Of a DNA stretch of 48,011 nt, positions 7,034 to 15,016 are shown in pieces. Source of the DNA: Bacteroidales bacterium (GTDB lineage: Bacteria; Bacteroidota; Bacteroidia; Bacteroidales; P3); NCBI GenBank assembly GCA_009785425.1, contig WQWI01000014.1, positions 1 to 48,011 on the forward strand, in the 5' to 3' direction. Every line of letters starts with the position of its first letter. The first letter of the stretch is position 1. The translations under genes and the position numbers were made by a program. The notes under the pieces are model-generated. The model saw nothing but the letters and a program-made list of their open reading frames with translations. It searched no databases and was not told where the DNA came from.

Positions 7034-8290
7034 ATGAAAGCGATTTACAAACTCACAGCAATTTTACTGTTTATTGCTGTAGGGTTCACGTCCTGCAACA
7101 AAGCAGAAATAAATAAAATTTTAGATATTGAGCCAGCACAACCAATTCTTTTGAGTGCTCGACAAATTGAAAAATTAAACGCCACCAATTCTTTCTCATT
7201 CAAAATTTTCAGAGAAGTTTCGAGATTGCAAGAAGAACCTAACACGTTTTTTTCGCCATTGAGCCTTAATTTGGCTTTGGGTATGCTTTACAACGGCACT
7301 ACAGGCGAAACTCGTGCCGAAATGGCGAAGGTGCTCGGTATGGGTCACTTTACAGATGCTGAAATCAACGAGTATTTTCAAAAAATGATGCAGGCGTTGT
7401 TGAGCATTGACCAACTTACAGAAATCAGCATTGCAAATTCTATTTGGTATCGGGATAGCGACTGTTTTTACGTAAAGCAATCGTTCAAAGACATCAACCA
7501 AAGATATTTTGATGCGGTAGTGAGAGGACTTGATTTCAACAGACCTGATGCTGCCGATATTATCAATCAATGGTGTTCGGATAAAACGAATGGCAGAATT
7601 ACGGAAATTATTGAGGCACCAATACATCCCGATGCTGTAATGTATCTGATAAATGCCCTCTATTTCAAAAGTAAATGGAAATTTGAATTTGACAGAGCAC
7701 ACACCCGACAGGAAGATTTTACCACAGCCAATGGACAAACAAGAAGGGTCAATATGATGACACAAACTGCAGGTTTGCGTTACTATCGTGATCAATACCT
7801 TCGAGCTGTTGAACTACCGTACGGCAACGAGGCGTTCAGTATGGTGCTTATTCTACCCGACAACAATATGAGCATTGACGAACTGGTTGAGCATTTGGAC
7901 AGTGATACATGGCAAAATATTGTTGAAAATTTACGTGAGCAAAATGTACATTTGAAGCTGCCACGTTTTAGAGTTGAGTCTGATATTGATCTTGAGGAGC
8001 CTGTCAGAAATACCGGTATACAACGAATTTTTTACGGAGGACTACAAAATATTGGGCGTAGCACCAGAGGACCTTTGTTCGTATCTAATATCCTACAAAA
8101 AACATTTGTGGAGGTCAATGAAGAGGGCACTGAAGCCGCAGCAGTTACGGCGATTGAAGTTATGACGATGAGCCTAATTCCTGGTGCCCCAATTCCGTTT
8201 TTTGCTGACCGTCCATTTTTGTATCTGATTAGAGAAAGAAGCACGGGAACAATCCTCTTTATCGGACGAATGGACGAACCTACTGAATAG
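7034..8290 (+). CDS. Serpin, exported lipoprotein
   Basis: This 418-residue serine protease inhibitor has a signal with lipobox GFTSC, so it should be lipid-anchored in the envelope. Serpin signatures run through it: NTFFSPLSLNLALGMLYNG near residue 72, LINALYFKSKW near 205, AVELPYGNEAFSMVLILP near 256, and the C-terminal FFADRPFLYLIRE signature. The reactive-centre hinge is EEGTEAAAVTA at residues 363-373, with the small residues needed for loop insertion, so it is predicted to be inhibitory. Counting from the hinge, P1-P1' is Met379-Ser380, the same pair as in human alpha-1-antitrypsin. This suggests an elastase- or chymotrypsin-like target. It is probably cotranscribed with the next gene, 24 bases downstream. 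Confidence 0.95.
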   Translation: MKAIYKLTAILLFIAVGFTSCNKAEINKILDIEPAQPILLSARQIEKLNATNSFSFKIFREVSRLQEEPNTFFSPLSLNLALGMLYNGTTGETRAEMAKVLGMGHFTDAEINEYFQKMMQALLSIDQLTEISIANSIWYRDSDCFYVKQSFKDINQRYFDAVVRGLDFNRPDAADIINQWCSDKTNGRITEIIEAPIHPDAVMYLINALYFKSKWKFEFDRAHTRQEDFTTANGQTRRVNMMTQTAGLRYYRDQYLRAVELPYGNEAFSMVLILPDNNMSIDELVEHLDSDTWQNIVENLREQNVHLKLPRFRVESDIDLEEPVRNTGIQRIFYGGLQNIGRSTRGPLFVSNILQKTFVEVNEEGTEAAAVTAIEVMTMSLIPGAPIPFFADRPFLYLIRERSTGTILFIGRMDEPTE

Positions 8291-8314
8291 TACTGTTTTG
8301 TAAAGATACGAAAA

Positions 8315-9583
8315 ATGTTAAAAAAAACCATTTGCATATCACTTCTGGCCCTGTTGATGATCTGTCGCTTGCAAGCCGCATACATCCTCATTCCAATGGA
8401 CGAAGCACAGCGAAACCACTTGAAAGCTTACGGAATTGCGTTTTGGGTGCTTGAGCGAGACATGGAAGTAGATTGGCTTTTGAACTTTAGAGGTGGAAGC
8501 TTTATGATGCAACACACATCGGAAATTGTGAGAGAGTGCCGACTTCGTGGTGTTACTTATCAAGTGCTTGCAACGGTTCAGGCACAACAAATTCGAAGGC
8601 AAATTGCCGAGCCTGACGTAAACATGGACATCGTTACACTTCACAATGCACCGAGAATTGCCGTGTATTCGCCACCAAATATGCTGCCTTGGAACGATGC
8701 GGTAACTTTGGTGCTGACTTATGCTCAAATTCCGTTCGATATTGTGTACGATGACGAAATTCAGGCAGGTGTGCTTCCCATGTACGACTGGTTGCATTTG
8801 CATCACGAGGATTTTACCGGACAAAGAGGCAAATTTTGGGGAGCATTTCGTAATGCACCTTGGTATCAAGAGGAAGTTCGCAGGCAAGAAGAGAATGCGA
8901 GAAGATTAGGATTTACAAGGGTCGCAGACATGAAGTTAGCCACGGCACTTAAAATTCGCGATTTTGTAGCAGGCGGCGGATTTTTGTTTGCCATGTGTTC
9001 CGCACCGGAAAGTCTTGATGTAGCATTGGCTGCCGAAGGTATAGACATTGTTGCGGAAATGTTCGACGGAACCCCAATTGATCCTGATGCACAAGAAAGA
9101 TTAGATTTCTCGAGAACTTTTGCTTTTCAAAACTTTACAATCGTTAAAGACCCTTTTAAATACGCTATTTCGAATATTGATGTAACACATAGTCGCCCGC
9201 GAAACCTTACACGTGAAAACGATCTTTTTACGCTGTTCGAATTCTCTGCAAAATGGGATTGGGTGCCAACGATGCTTACGCAAAATCACACACGAATTAT
9301 TCACGGATTTATGGGGCAAACCACGGCGTTTAACAAAGATTTTCTAAAGCCAAATGTGATTGTTTTGGGCTCAAATGCAGCACTGAACGAAGCACGCCTT
9401 ATTCACGGCACGTTTGGAAATGGGATGTGGACTTTTTTTGGTGGACATGACCCCGAGGACTACAAACACTTCGTTGGCGATCCTCCGACGGACTTAGATT
9501 TGTTCCCAAATTCACCCGGATATCGCTTAATTCTAAATAATGTACTTTTTCCTGCTGCAAGGAGAGAACAACGTCGAACATAA
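8315..9583 (+). CDS. Exported conserved protein, 'asparagine synthetase B'-labelled family
   Basis: The 422-residue protein has a cleavable signal peptide (cut likely after LQA at about 22) and begins YILIPMDEAQRNHLKAYGIAF. This matches a Bacteroidetes family often labelled asparagine synthetase B in databases, yet no N-terminal nucleophile Cys, PP-loop or synthetase domain is visible. The alternation of strands with IAVYSPPNMLPWNDAV, YDWLHLHHEDFTG and VAGGGFLFAMCSAPESLD suggests a class-I glutamine-amidotransferase-like or ThuA-like fold. Its job in the periplasm is unknown. It follows the serpin closely and may share its transcript. I would not transfer the synthetase name. Confidence 0.75.
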   Translation: MLKKTICISLLALLMICRLQAAYILIPMDEAQRNHLKAYGIAFWVLERDMEVDWLLNFRGGSFMMQHTSEIVRECRLRGVTYQVLATVQAQQIRRQIAEPDVNMDIVTLHNAPRIAVYSPPNMLPWNDAVTLVLTYAQIPFDIVYDDEIQAGVLPMYDWLHLHHEDFTGQRGKFWGAFRNAPWYQEEVRRQEENARRLGFTRVADMKLATALKIRDFVAGGGFLFAMCSAPESLDVALAAEGIDIVAEMFDGTPIDPDAQERLDFSRTFAFQNFTIVKDPFKYAISNIDVTHSRPRNLTRENDLFTLFEFSAKWDWVPTMLTQNHTRIIHGFMGQTTAFNKDFLKPNVIVLGSNAALNEARLIHGTFGNGMWTFFGGHDPEDYKHFVGDPPTDLDLFPNSPGYRLILNNVLFPAARREQRRT

Positions 9584-9585
9584 AA

Positions 9586-9636
9586 GGGCACGCAGACCGT
9601 GCCCCTACAGGCTGTACGGGCGGGGTTCGCCCGCCC
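9586..9636. repeat. Double GC-rich palindrome
   Basis: Two hairpins lie in tandem in the gap before folA. GGGCACG pairs with CGTGCCC (9586-9604), and GGGCGGG pairs with CCCGCCC (9618-9636). The second is the same stem as at 3242-3260. They look like dispersed REP-type elements and may also serve as a transcription stop for the upstream gene. Confidence 0.75.
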
Positions 9637-9652
9637 ATTAAACATTAATTCA

Positions 9653-10144
9653 ATGAAACCACTATCAATCATCGTAGCAATCGCTCAAAACAACGCCATT
9701 GGCAAAGACAACGACCTGCTTTGGCACTTGTCGGAAGACTTAAAACGCTTCAAAAGAATCACACTGAACCATACGGTTGTAATGGGCTTGAACACGTTTT
9801 ATTCACTGCCTGTTCGACCATTTCCTAAACGTCGAAATATCGTTATAGTAGATGACCAAAATGTGAAAATCGAAGGCTGTGAAATGGCATATTCCATTCA
9901 AGAAGCCATTGATTTGTGTGATGAAAGTCAAGAAAATTTTATTTGTGGCGGAGCCTCTATTTACAGGCAATTTCTACCGTTGGCAGATAAACTATATCTG
10001 ACCGTAGTTTATAAAGATTTCGAAGCCGATACTTTTTTTCCGGAAATCAACTATGATGAATGGAAACTTATTGAAGAAACTGAACGAATGCTCGACGAAC
10101 AAACTCAGTTAGAGTACGCTTACTTCATTTATGAACGGAAATAA
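9653..10144 (+). CDS. folA: Dihydrofolate reductase
   Basis: The 163-residue enzyme reduces dihydrofolate to tetrahydrofolate with NADPH. It begins with SIIVAIAQNNAIGKDNDLLW, then HLSEDLKRFK carries the catalytic acidic residue (Asp equivalent to E. coli Asp27). ICGGASIYRQFLPLADKLYLT is the conserved GG-x-x-x-Y region. The NADPH-binding stretch reads VVMGLNTFYSLP where most enzymes have M-G-R-x-T, so the Arg that contacts the 2'-phosphate (E. coli Arg44) is Leu here. The later RPFPKRRNIV is normal. The ATG at 9653 is chosen because upstream in-frame codons would translate the GC-rich palindromes. Confidence 0.95.
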   Translation: MKPLSIIVAIAQNNAIGKDNDLLWHLSEDLKRFKRITLNHTVVMGLNTFYSLPVRPFPKRRNIVIVDDQNVKIEGCEMAYSIQEAIDLCDESQENFICGGASIYRQFLPLADKLYLTVVYKDFEADTFFPEINYDEWKLIEETERMLDEQTQLEYAYFIYERK

Positions 10145-10159
10145 TCAAAAAATAGACCC

Positions 10160-11626
10160 ATGAAAAAGTTATTTTTGTCCGCTTTTATTGCTTTTTTGGG
10201 AAGTTTAAGCATTACTCACGCCGGTAGTGGATTTGAATTGACTGTAAAGATTCATGGGTATCCGGAAGGCGAAACAGTCCGTTTGGGACGACACTTCGGA
10301 ACCCAAACGCTTTTGGTGCCGGACACAGCGGTGTTCGATGCAAGACGTGGCGTTTTTGTTTTCAGACGAGACGAGCCATTACAAGGCGGCATGTATATGT
10401 TGGTAAGTCATCAAAACTTTCCTGCGGAGTTTATTGTTGACCAATATCAACACTTTTCTATGGAGTTGAGATATCCGGAATTTGGTGCGGATGTGGTTTT
10501 TACAGGCTCTCCGGAAAACCAAACTTTTGCGGATCTTAATGCAGCGACTCGTCCGCTGCATCAAAGAATTGGGGAACTTCGCAGACAACACGAGGCTGTA
10601 TTAGAAGCAGGAGGCTATGCCGTAGGAGAACAGCTACGAGAAATAAACGAAAGAATCCAAGAAACAGCTGAAAGTATGAACCAACTTCGAATTCAGTTTA
10701 TGGAGGATAATCCGACGCACTTGATGACTGCTGTTTTCAGAGCACAGCGAGATATTGATGTCCCGGAAGCACCGGATTATATTCCCGAGGATGAGCGGAA
10801 CAACTGGCGTTATAACTATTTTAAGGATAATTTTTTTACGAATATGGACTTGTCGGAGAGCCGATTGTTACGCACTCCAATTTTTCATCAACGCTTGGTA
10901 CAGTATTTGGATCGCGTACTTGTGCCCTCCCCGGATTCACTCATATCAGGCATTGATCATTTGATTAGTCAGGTTCGCGGAAATCCGGAACTGTTTGAAT
11001 ATGTGCTTCGGTACACAACTGATAGATTTATGCGTTCGCAGATTATTGGCCATGATGCGATTTGGGTGCATTTGGTCGATAAATACTATTTAACCGGTGA
11101 GGCATTTTGGGTGAGTGAAGCAACTCTTGAAAATTTCCGAAGACACGCCGATCGGGCGAGACCGCTTTTGATAGGAAATATCCCTAAGGAATTTTGGAAT
11201 CCGGATACTAACGCCGGTCGTCCGGAAGAACGCTTTCGCTCGGTGTTCGAAGCCACAGCAACACATAGATATACCGTTGTACTGTTTTGGGAGCCTACTT
11301 GTGGACACTGCAGGAGAATGATGCCGATTCTTCGGGATTTTTATTATGCAAATCGTGAAGAGCTTGACTTTGAAATATTTGCCGTTTGTCATGGATGCCC
11401 CGATCTTGATGCTTGGAGGGATTACATCAACACCAACAACATGACAAGTTGGATCAATGTAAACGGAAGAGCCTCAAATATCCAATACAACGAATACTGG
11501 GACGTCCATAGTGTTCCAACGATTTTTATTATAGATAATCAGCGACGTATTGTAACGCGACGAATAGACGTGGAGCAAATCGAACCATTTATTAGAAATT
11601 GGAACGCAATACATTTTAGTGATTGA
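10160..11626 (+). CDS. Exported thioredoxin-like protein (DUF4369/DUF5106 type)
   Basis: The 488-residue protein has a signal peptide (cut likely after THA). Its N-terminal beta domain resembles DUF4369 (KIHGYPEGETVRLGR, TAVFDARRGVFVFR). A helical middle segment of the DUF5106 kind spans roughly residues 120-340. A thioredoxin domain completes it: TVVLFWEPTCGHCRRMMPIL has the active-site pair Cys381-Gly-His-Cys384, and the cis-Pro loop is HSVPTIFII. It is predicted to be a periplasmic thiol reductant or isomerase of the kind common in Bacteroidetes. It lies 15 bases after folA. Its end overlaps the convergent CPBP gene by 11 bases. Confidence 0.88.
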   Translation: MKKLFLSAFIAFLGSLSITHAGSGFELTVKIHGYPEGETVRLGRHFGTQTLLVPDTAVFDARRGVFVFRRDEPLQGGMYMLVSHQNFPAEFIVDQYQHFSMELRYPEFGADVVFTGSPENQTFADLNAATRPLHQRIGELRRQHEAVLEAGGYAVGEQLREINERIQETAESMNQLRIQFMEDNPTHLMTAVFRAQRDIDVPEAPDYIPEDERNNWRYNYFKDNFFTNMDLSESRLLRTPIFHQRLVQYLDRVLVPSPDSLISGIDHLISQVRGNPELFEYVLRYTTDRFMRSQIIGHDAIWVHLVDKYYLTGEAFWVSEATLENFRRHADRARPLLIGNIPKEFWNPDTNAGRPEERFRSVFEATATHRYTVVLFWEPTCGHCRRMMPILRDFYYANREELDFEIFAVCHGCPDLDAWRDYINTNNMTSWINVNGRASNIQYNEYWDVHSVPTIFIIDNQRRIVTRRIDVEQIEPFIRNWNAIHFSD

Positions 11627-12470
11627 TTTCCGTAGGGGCGATGCTTGCATCGCCCTTTCTTAATAAGTATCGTAATAACACAAATCCAGCAACAACACAC
11701 ACTGCCACCAACCAAATGGGGACGGGTGTGGTAATTTCCGACGGATTAAAGCCAATCCAATTTTTTTGGTAAGAGAAGTAAAGAAAAACGAGGACTCCGT
11801 TATTCAGGAAATGTATAATTATCGGAATCCACAGCGATTTTGTGAGTATAAAAGAGTACCCCAAAACTGCACCCAACAAAATTCTCGGCAGAAAGCCCAA
11901 AATTTCAAAATGAATGGCACTAAAAAATATTGCAGAAAGCCAAACAGCAAGGTGTATATTGCCGGTTCGTTTGGCGATATTAGTTAGCACAACACCTCTA
12001 AAAAATATTTCTTCACAAATCGCCGGAAGCACTGCTATAACAAGTAGTGTAAACATTAAATTTGCAAAAGTTCCGTCTGAAAGAAGACCAAAAACGATTT
12101 CGTTGAGCATTGCTTCCATTCTTTTAGATGCCTCTACCCAAGGCTCGGGGAATGGCAAAATTTCGCTGATGTCAACGAGAAACCCAACTAACGGAATCGT
12201 GAGTAAATAAAGCAAAATAAACGAACTATGGTCTGAAATTTTGCCTGCTTTTTTTAAGCCTAAATCGTTCCAAAAATCGTGGTAAGCATAGTATGCATAA
12301 AGTAGTGCTGGAATTAAAAATATCGCAATTTGTCCGACGAATAGCGAAACAATCTCACTATTTTCTCCTGCGATGAGAATGCTGGGTACTCCGATAACAA
12401 CGAATGACAGAACCCCAAAAAAGATGAACAATACTGTTCCCGAACCGAAAGAAGTTTTCATATTTGTCAT
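11616..12470 (-). CDS. CPBP family intramembrane metalloprotease
   Basis: The 284-residue membrane protein has about eight hydrophobic segments. It carries the three CPBP/Abi motifs: CEEIFFRGVV (Glu-Glu and Arg) near residue 162, AIFFSAIHFE near 190, and IIIHFLNN near 222. The His and Glu residues are the presumed zinc ligands. Family members include prenyl-protein endopeptidases and bacteriocin-immunity proteins; the substrate is unknown. Its start overlaps the flippase stop by four bases, so it is the third gene of the M28-flippase-CPBP operon. The last residues (about GDASIAP) are encoded by a dispersed palindrome, so the original C-terminus was probably altered. Confidence 0.9.
   Translation of the reverse strand: MTNMKTSFGSGTVLFIFFGVLSFVVIGVPSILIAGENSEIVSLFVGQIAIFLIPALLYAYYAYHDFWNDLGLKKAGKISDHSSFILLYLLTIPLVGFLVDISEILPFPEPWVEASKRMEAMLNEIVFGLLSDGTFANLMFTLLVIAVLPAICEEIFFRGVVLTNIAKRTGNIHLAVWLSAIFFSAIHFEILGFLPRILLGAVLGYSFILTKSLWIPIIIHFLNNGVLVFLYFSYQKNWIGFNPSEITTPVPIWLVAVCVVAGFVLLRYLLRKGDASIAPTEINH
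11636..11655. repeat. Palindrome within the CPBP 3' end
   Basis: GGGCGATGC and GCATCGCCC form a 9 bp stem with a TT loop. It lies inside the last codons of the CPBP gene, in the junction of two convergent genes, and may act as a two-way terminator. Confidence 0.75.
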
Positions 12471-13930
12471 AGCTGCTTAATTCTTTTGCGTTCGTTAAAC
12501 CATGCGATACTTGCAAAAAAAGCCAGGAACAATGCCCCGAAGGTACGACTAATCCAAGCGTTATCGAAATTTAGAGCATAGCGATGAACCAAGAAAAGTG
12601 CCAAAGCAAAGCACAAATAAAGCATCAAAGCCTTAACGGGGTAGGGAATCGGAAAATGCTTTTGTCCGAGAAAATACGAGATTACGACGATTGTAACATA
12701 ACAAGCCAATGTCGCCCAAGCCGCACCAATAATCCCGAAAATCGGTACTAACAAAATATTCAACGAAATTGTAATCGCAGCACCAACCATGGCAATATAT
12801 GCACCATACTTGGTTTGATCCGTGATTTTATACCACACCGAAAGGTTGAAAAACACACCTAAAAATAAATTTGCCATCAACAAAATAGGCACAACAACCG
12901 CACCTTCGCGAAACTCCGCACCAACAAACAGCATAATATCGTTCAAAAACAACGTACAAACCAAAAAAATCATTAAACACGTCAACACAAAATAACGCAT
13001 CACTTTTGCATAAATCTCAGGTGCATTGCGGTTTTCGGCTTGTTTGAAGAAAAACGGATCGGCTGCAAATCGAAAGGCTTGTATAAACAATGTCATCAAA
13101 ATTGCTACTTTGTATGCTGCCCCGTAGATCCCCACCTGTGCCATAGCAATGGACGGGTCTGAAATCAGGTGCCTCATAACGATCCGATCAAATGTTTCGT
13201 TCAAAATCCCTGCCATTCCCCAAATCATGATAGGTAGAGAGTAAATCAGCATGTTTTTTGCCAATTTTGGGTCGATTCTCAAACGAACTTTAGAGAACTC
13301 TGGAAGCAGTAATAAGGCAGTTATTGTGCTTGCCAAAAGATTGGAAATGAAAATATAACCTATGCCGATTTCCGGATTATAAATAAATTGCAGAATCGAA
13401 TCAGGATTGTTTTGCAAGACGAACGGACATAAGATCAAGAAAAACAGATTGAAAGAGATATTTGCAACAATGTTTATAGCTCTCACCAATGCGAACCGAA
13501 TCGGTCGTTCTTGCTGCCTTAATCTTGCAAACGGAATTACGCATATCGCATCGAACATCAATATTGCAGCGAACCAAACGATGAACTCGGAATGGTCGGC
13601 ATAACCGATTGCCGAAGCCAGCGCATCTCGAAACACGAAAGCCGTGGCAAACAAAGCAACCGACGAGGTCAATAGCATAGAAGCCGCTGTACTGAAAACA
13701 TTTGGATTGTTTTTTTCTTTGTTCACAAAACGAAAAAATGCCGTTTCCATGCCGTAAGTTGCAATGACCATAAAAAATGCGACCAACGCATAAAATTCAA
13801 TAACGACACCGTATTCTTCAGGAAGGAACAGTCGGGTGTAAAGCGGCACCAACAAATAATTCAGCAACCGCCCAATGATGGTTGGGAAGCCGTAAATGGC
13901 TGTTTGTCCGACTAAACTACGAATTGCCAC
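12467..13930 (-). CDS. Polysaccharide/oligosaccharide flippase (MOP superfamily)
   Basis: The 487-residue protein has about 12-14 membrane segments. It opens SLVGQTAIYGFPTIIGRLLN followed by YLLVPLYTR and EEYGVVIEFYALV, the usual start of Wzx/RfbX-type flippases. These move lipid-linked sugar units across the inner membrane. It overlaps the CPBP gene by four bases and follows the M28 peptidase by six bases, so the three are one operon. The nearby ugd, rfbD and sugar mutase genes could supply precursors for the same polymer, but no polymerase or glycosyltransferase is in the window. The exact substrate cannot be read. Confidence 0.9.
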   Translation of the reverse strand: MAIRSLVGQTAIYGFPTIIGRLLNYLLVPLYTRLFLPEEYGVVIEFYALVAFFMVIATYGMETAFFRFVNKEKNNPNVFSTAASMLLTSSVALFATAFVFRDALASAIGYADHSEFIVWFAAILMFDAICVIPFARLRQQERPIRFALVRAINIVANISFNLFFLILCPFVLQNNPDSILQFIYNPEIGIGYIFISNLLASTITALLLLPEFSKVRLRIDPKLAKNMLIYSLPIMIWGMAGILNETFDRIVMRHLISDPSIAMAQVGIYGAAYKVAILMTLFIQAFRFAADPFFFKQAENRNAPEIYAKVMRYFVLTCLMIFLVCTLFLNDIMLFVGAEFREGAVVVPILLMANLFLGVFFNLSVWYKITDQTKYGAYIAMVGAAITISLNILLVPIFGIIGAAWATLACYVTIVVISYFLGQKHFPIPYPVKALMLYLCFALALFLVHRYALNFDNAWISRTFGALFLAFFASIAWFNERKRIKQL

Positions 13931-13936
13931 GTGCTG

Positions 13937-14935
13937 CTATTCTTGATAAATATGAGCTAAAACGACTTGTCCGACCATTAGCAACGAATTTCTGTTGATG
14001 ATATCTAGGTTGTCGTGAATGGTATGCCACTGTCGGAAAAAGCCGGTTGGTGTTCTTCTTGGGCAAAAATCGGTAATGATAGCCATTGGTATACCGGCAT
14101 ATCTGTTTACGAAAAGATGATCGTTTATAATATAGCCGGATCGCTCGTTCAAAAATGTGTGTGCAAAGCCGAATCCCCGTGCAGTTCTCCAAATTTTTTC
14201 CACAATATCAGGGGCATAGCGCATCGAAAAACCTTCTCGTCCGAATCTTGGATTTGCAGCACCAACCATGCATAACAAGATTCCGTGACTCGCTCTGTAA
14301 TTGCGTATGTGTGGATTTTGTGCCCAGTGCTGTGCTCCCAAAGCCCACGTGTATGCATTGCGTTGAAGCGCAGGGTCGACAAATTCCGGAGTTCCGTAAT
14401 CTTCAAGATCGAAAAAGACGATATCAATACCCACATTTGGTCTTTTTATAGACAATTGTCGTGCAATTTCCATGAGTACTCCTACGCCGCTTCCTCCATC
14501 GTTTGCACCAAGAACAGGTCTATGCCAATTTGCAGGATCTGGGTCATGGTCGGCTACAGGACGTGTATCCCAATGTGCACCAAGCAGAATACGGCGTTGT
14601 TTTTCGGGATAAAACGATGAAATGATATTCTTCCCGTGGCGTGTTTCGCCATTCCAAACACGAGCTGTAAATGGCTGTACAATCACAGTATCTACAAATT
14701 TAGACATAGTTTCTGCAAGCCATTTTGCACATTCTGCGTGAGCTTGTGATCCCGGAACACGGTAACCAAACGACACCTGTCTGTAAATAAAATAGAAAGC
14801 CGAATCCGCATCAAAATCCGGCAAAGGAATTCGTGCTTCGGTTGCAACCACAGTAGGAGTTGACCGATTAGGCGATCCGCAAGATACGAAAAACAGCACA
14901 AAGAAAGCCCAAAAAAAGCAAAATGATAGCCTCAT
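13937..14935 (-). CDS. M28 family peptidase, glutaminyl cyclase-like lipoprotein
   Basis: The 332-residue product has a lipobox (LFFVSC) and an M28 zinc-enzyme body. LLGAHWDTRPVAD gives the first His-x-Asp, GANDGGSGVGVLMEIA the bridging Asp, FFDLEDYG the Glu pair, and a late WHTIHDNLDII the last His. The spacing and the W-H-T-I-H-D motif are closest to animal/Bacteroidetes glutaminyl-peptide cyclotransferases, which make N-terminal pyroglutamate, rather than to aminopeptidases. The frame stays open 12 codons upstream to 14971, but that start lies upstream of the promoter box at 14948-14956, so the ATG at 14935 is preferred. It is the first gene of an operon with the flippase and CPBP genes. 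Confidence 0.88.
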   Translation of the reverse strand: MRLSFCFFWAFFVLFFVSCGSPNRSTPTVVATEARIPLPDFDADSAFYFIYRQVSFGYRVPGSQAHAECAKWLAETMSKFVDTVIVQPFTARVWNGETRHGKNIISSFYPEKQRRILLGAHWDTRPVADHDPDPANWHRPVLGANDGGSGVGVLMEIARQLSIKRPNVGIDIVFFDLEDYGTPEFVDPALQRNAYTWALGAQHWAQNPHIRNYRASHGILLCMVGAANPRFGREGFSMRYAPDIVEKIWRTARGFGFAHTFLNERSGYIINDHLFVNRYAGIPMAIITDFCPRRTPTGFFRQWHTIHDNLDIINRNSLLMVGQVVLAHIYQE

Positions 14936-14947
14936 GAGTATTTTTTT

Positions 14948-14956
14948 GCAAAGATA
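14948..14956 (-). promoter_or_regulatory. -7 promoter box for the M28-flippase-CPBP operon
   Basis: The plus strand reads GCAAAGATA. On the minus strand TATCTTTGC lies 12 bases before the ATG at 14935 and decides that start. Confidence 0.7.
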
Positions 14957-14970
14957 CGATTTTTTTTTCA

Positions 14971-14979
14971 TATCTTTGC
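14971..14979 (+). promoter_or_regulatory. -7 promoter box for cinA
   Basis: TATCTTTGC lies 37 bases before the cinA ATG. It is back-to-back with the divergent M28 operon promoter. Confidence 0.7.
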
Positions 14980-15016
14980 AGAAATTTTTTGATATTTTTA
15001 TGCGATATTCACTATA

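Noticed and set aside
8315-9583. True asparagine synthetase
   Set aside because: The protein has a signal peptide and lacks the N-terminal Cys glutaminase and ATP-binding synthetase motifs. The name appears to be a carried-over database label.
14936-14971. Longer N-terminus for the M28 lipoprotein
   Set aside because: The start at 14971 lies upstream of the -7 box and the 12 extra residues would precede a normal lipoprotein signal.
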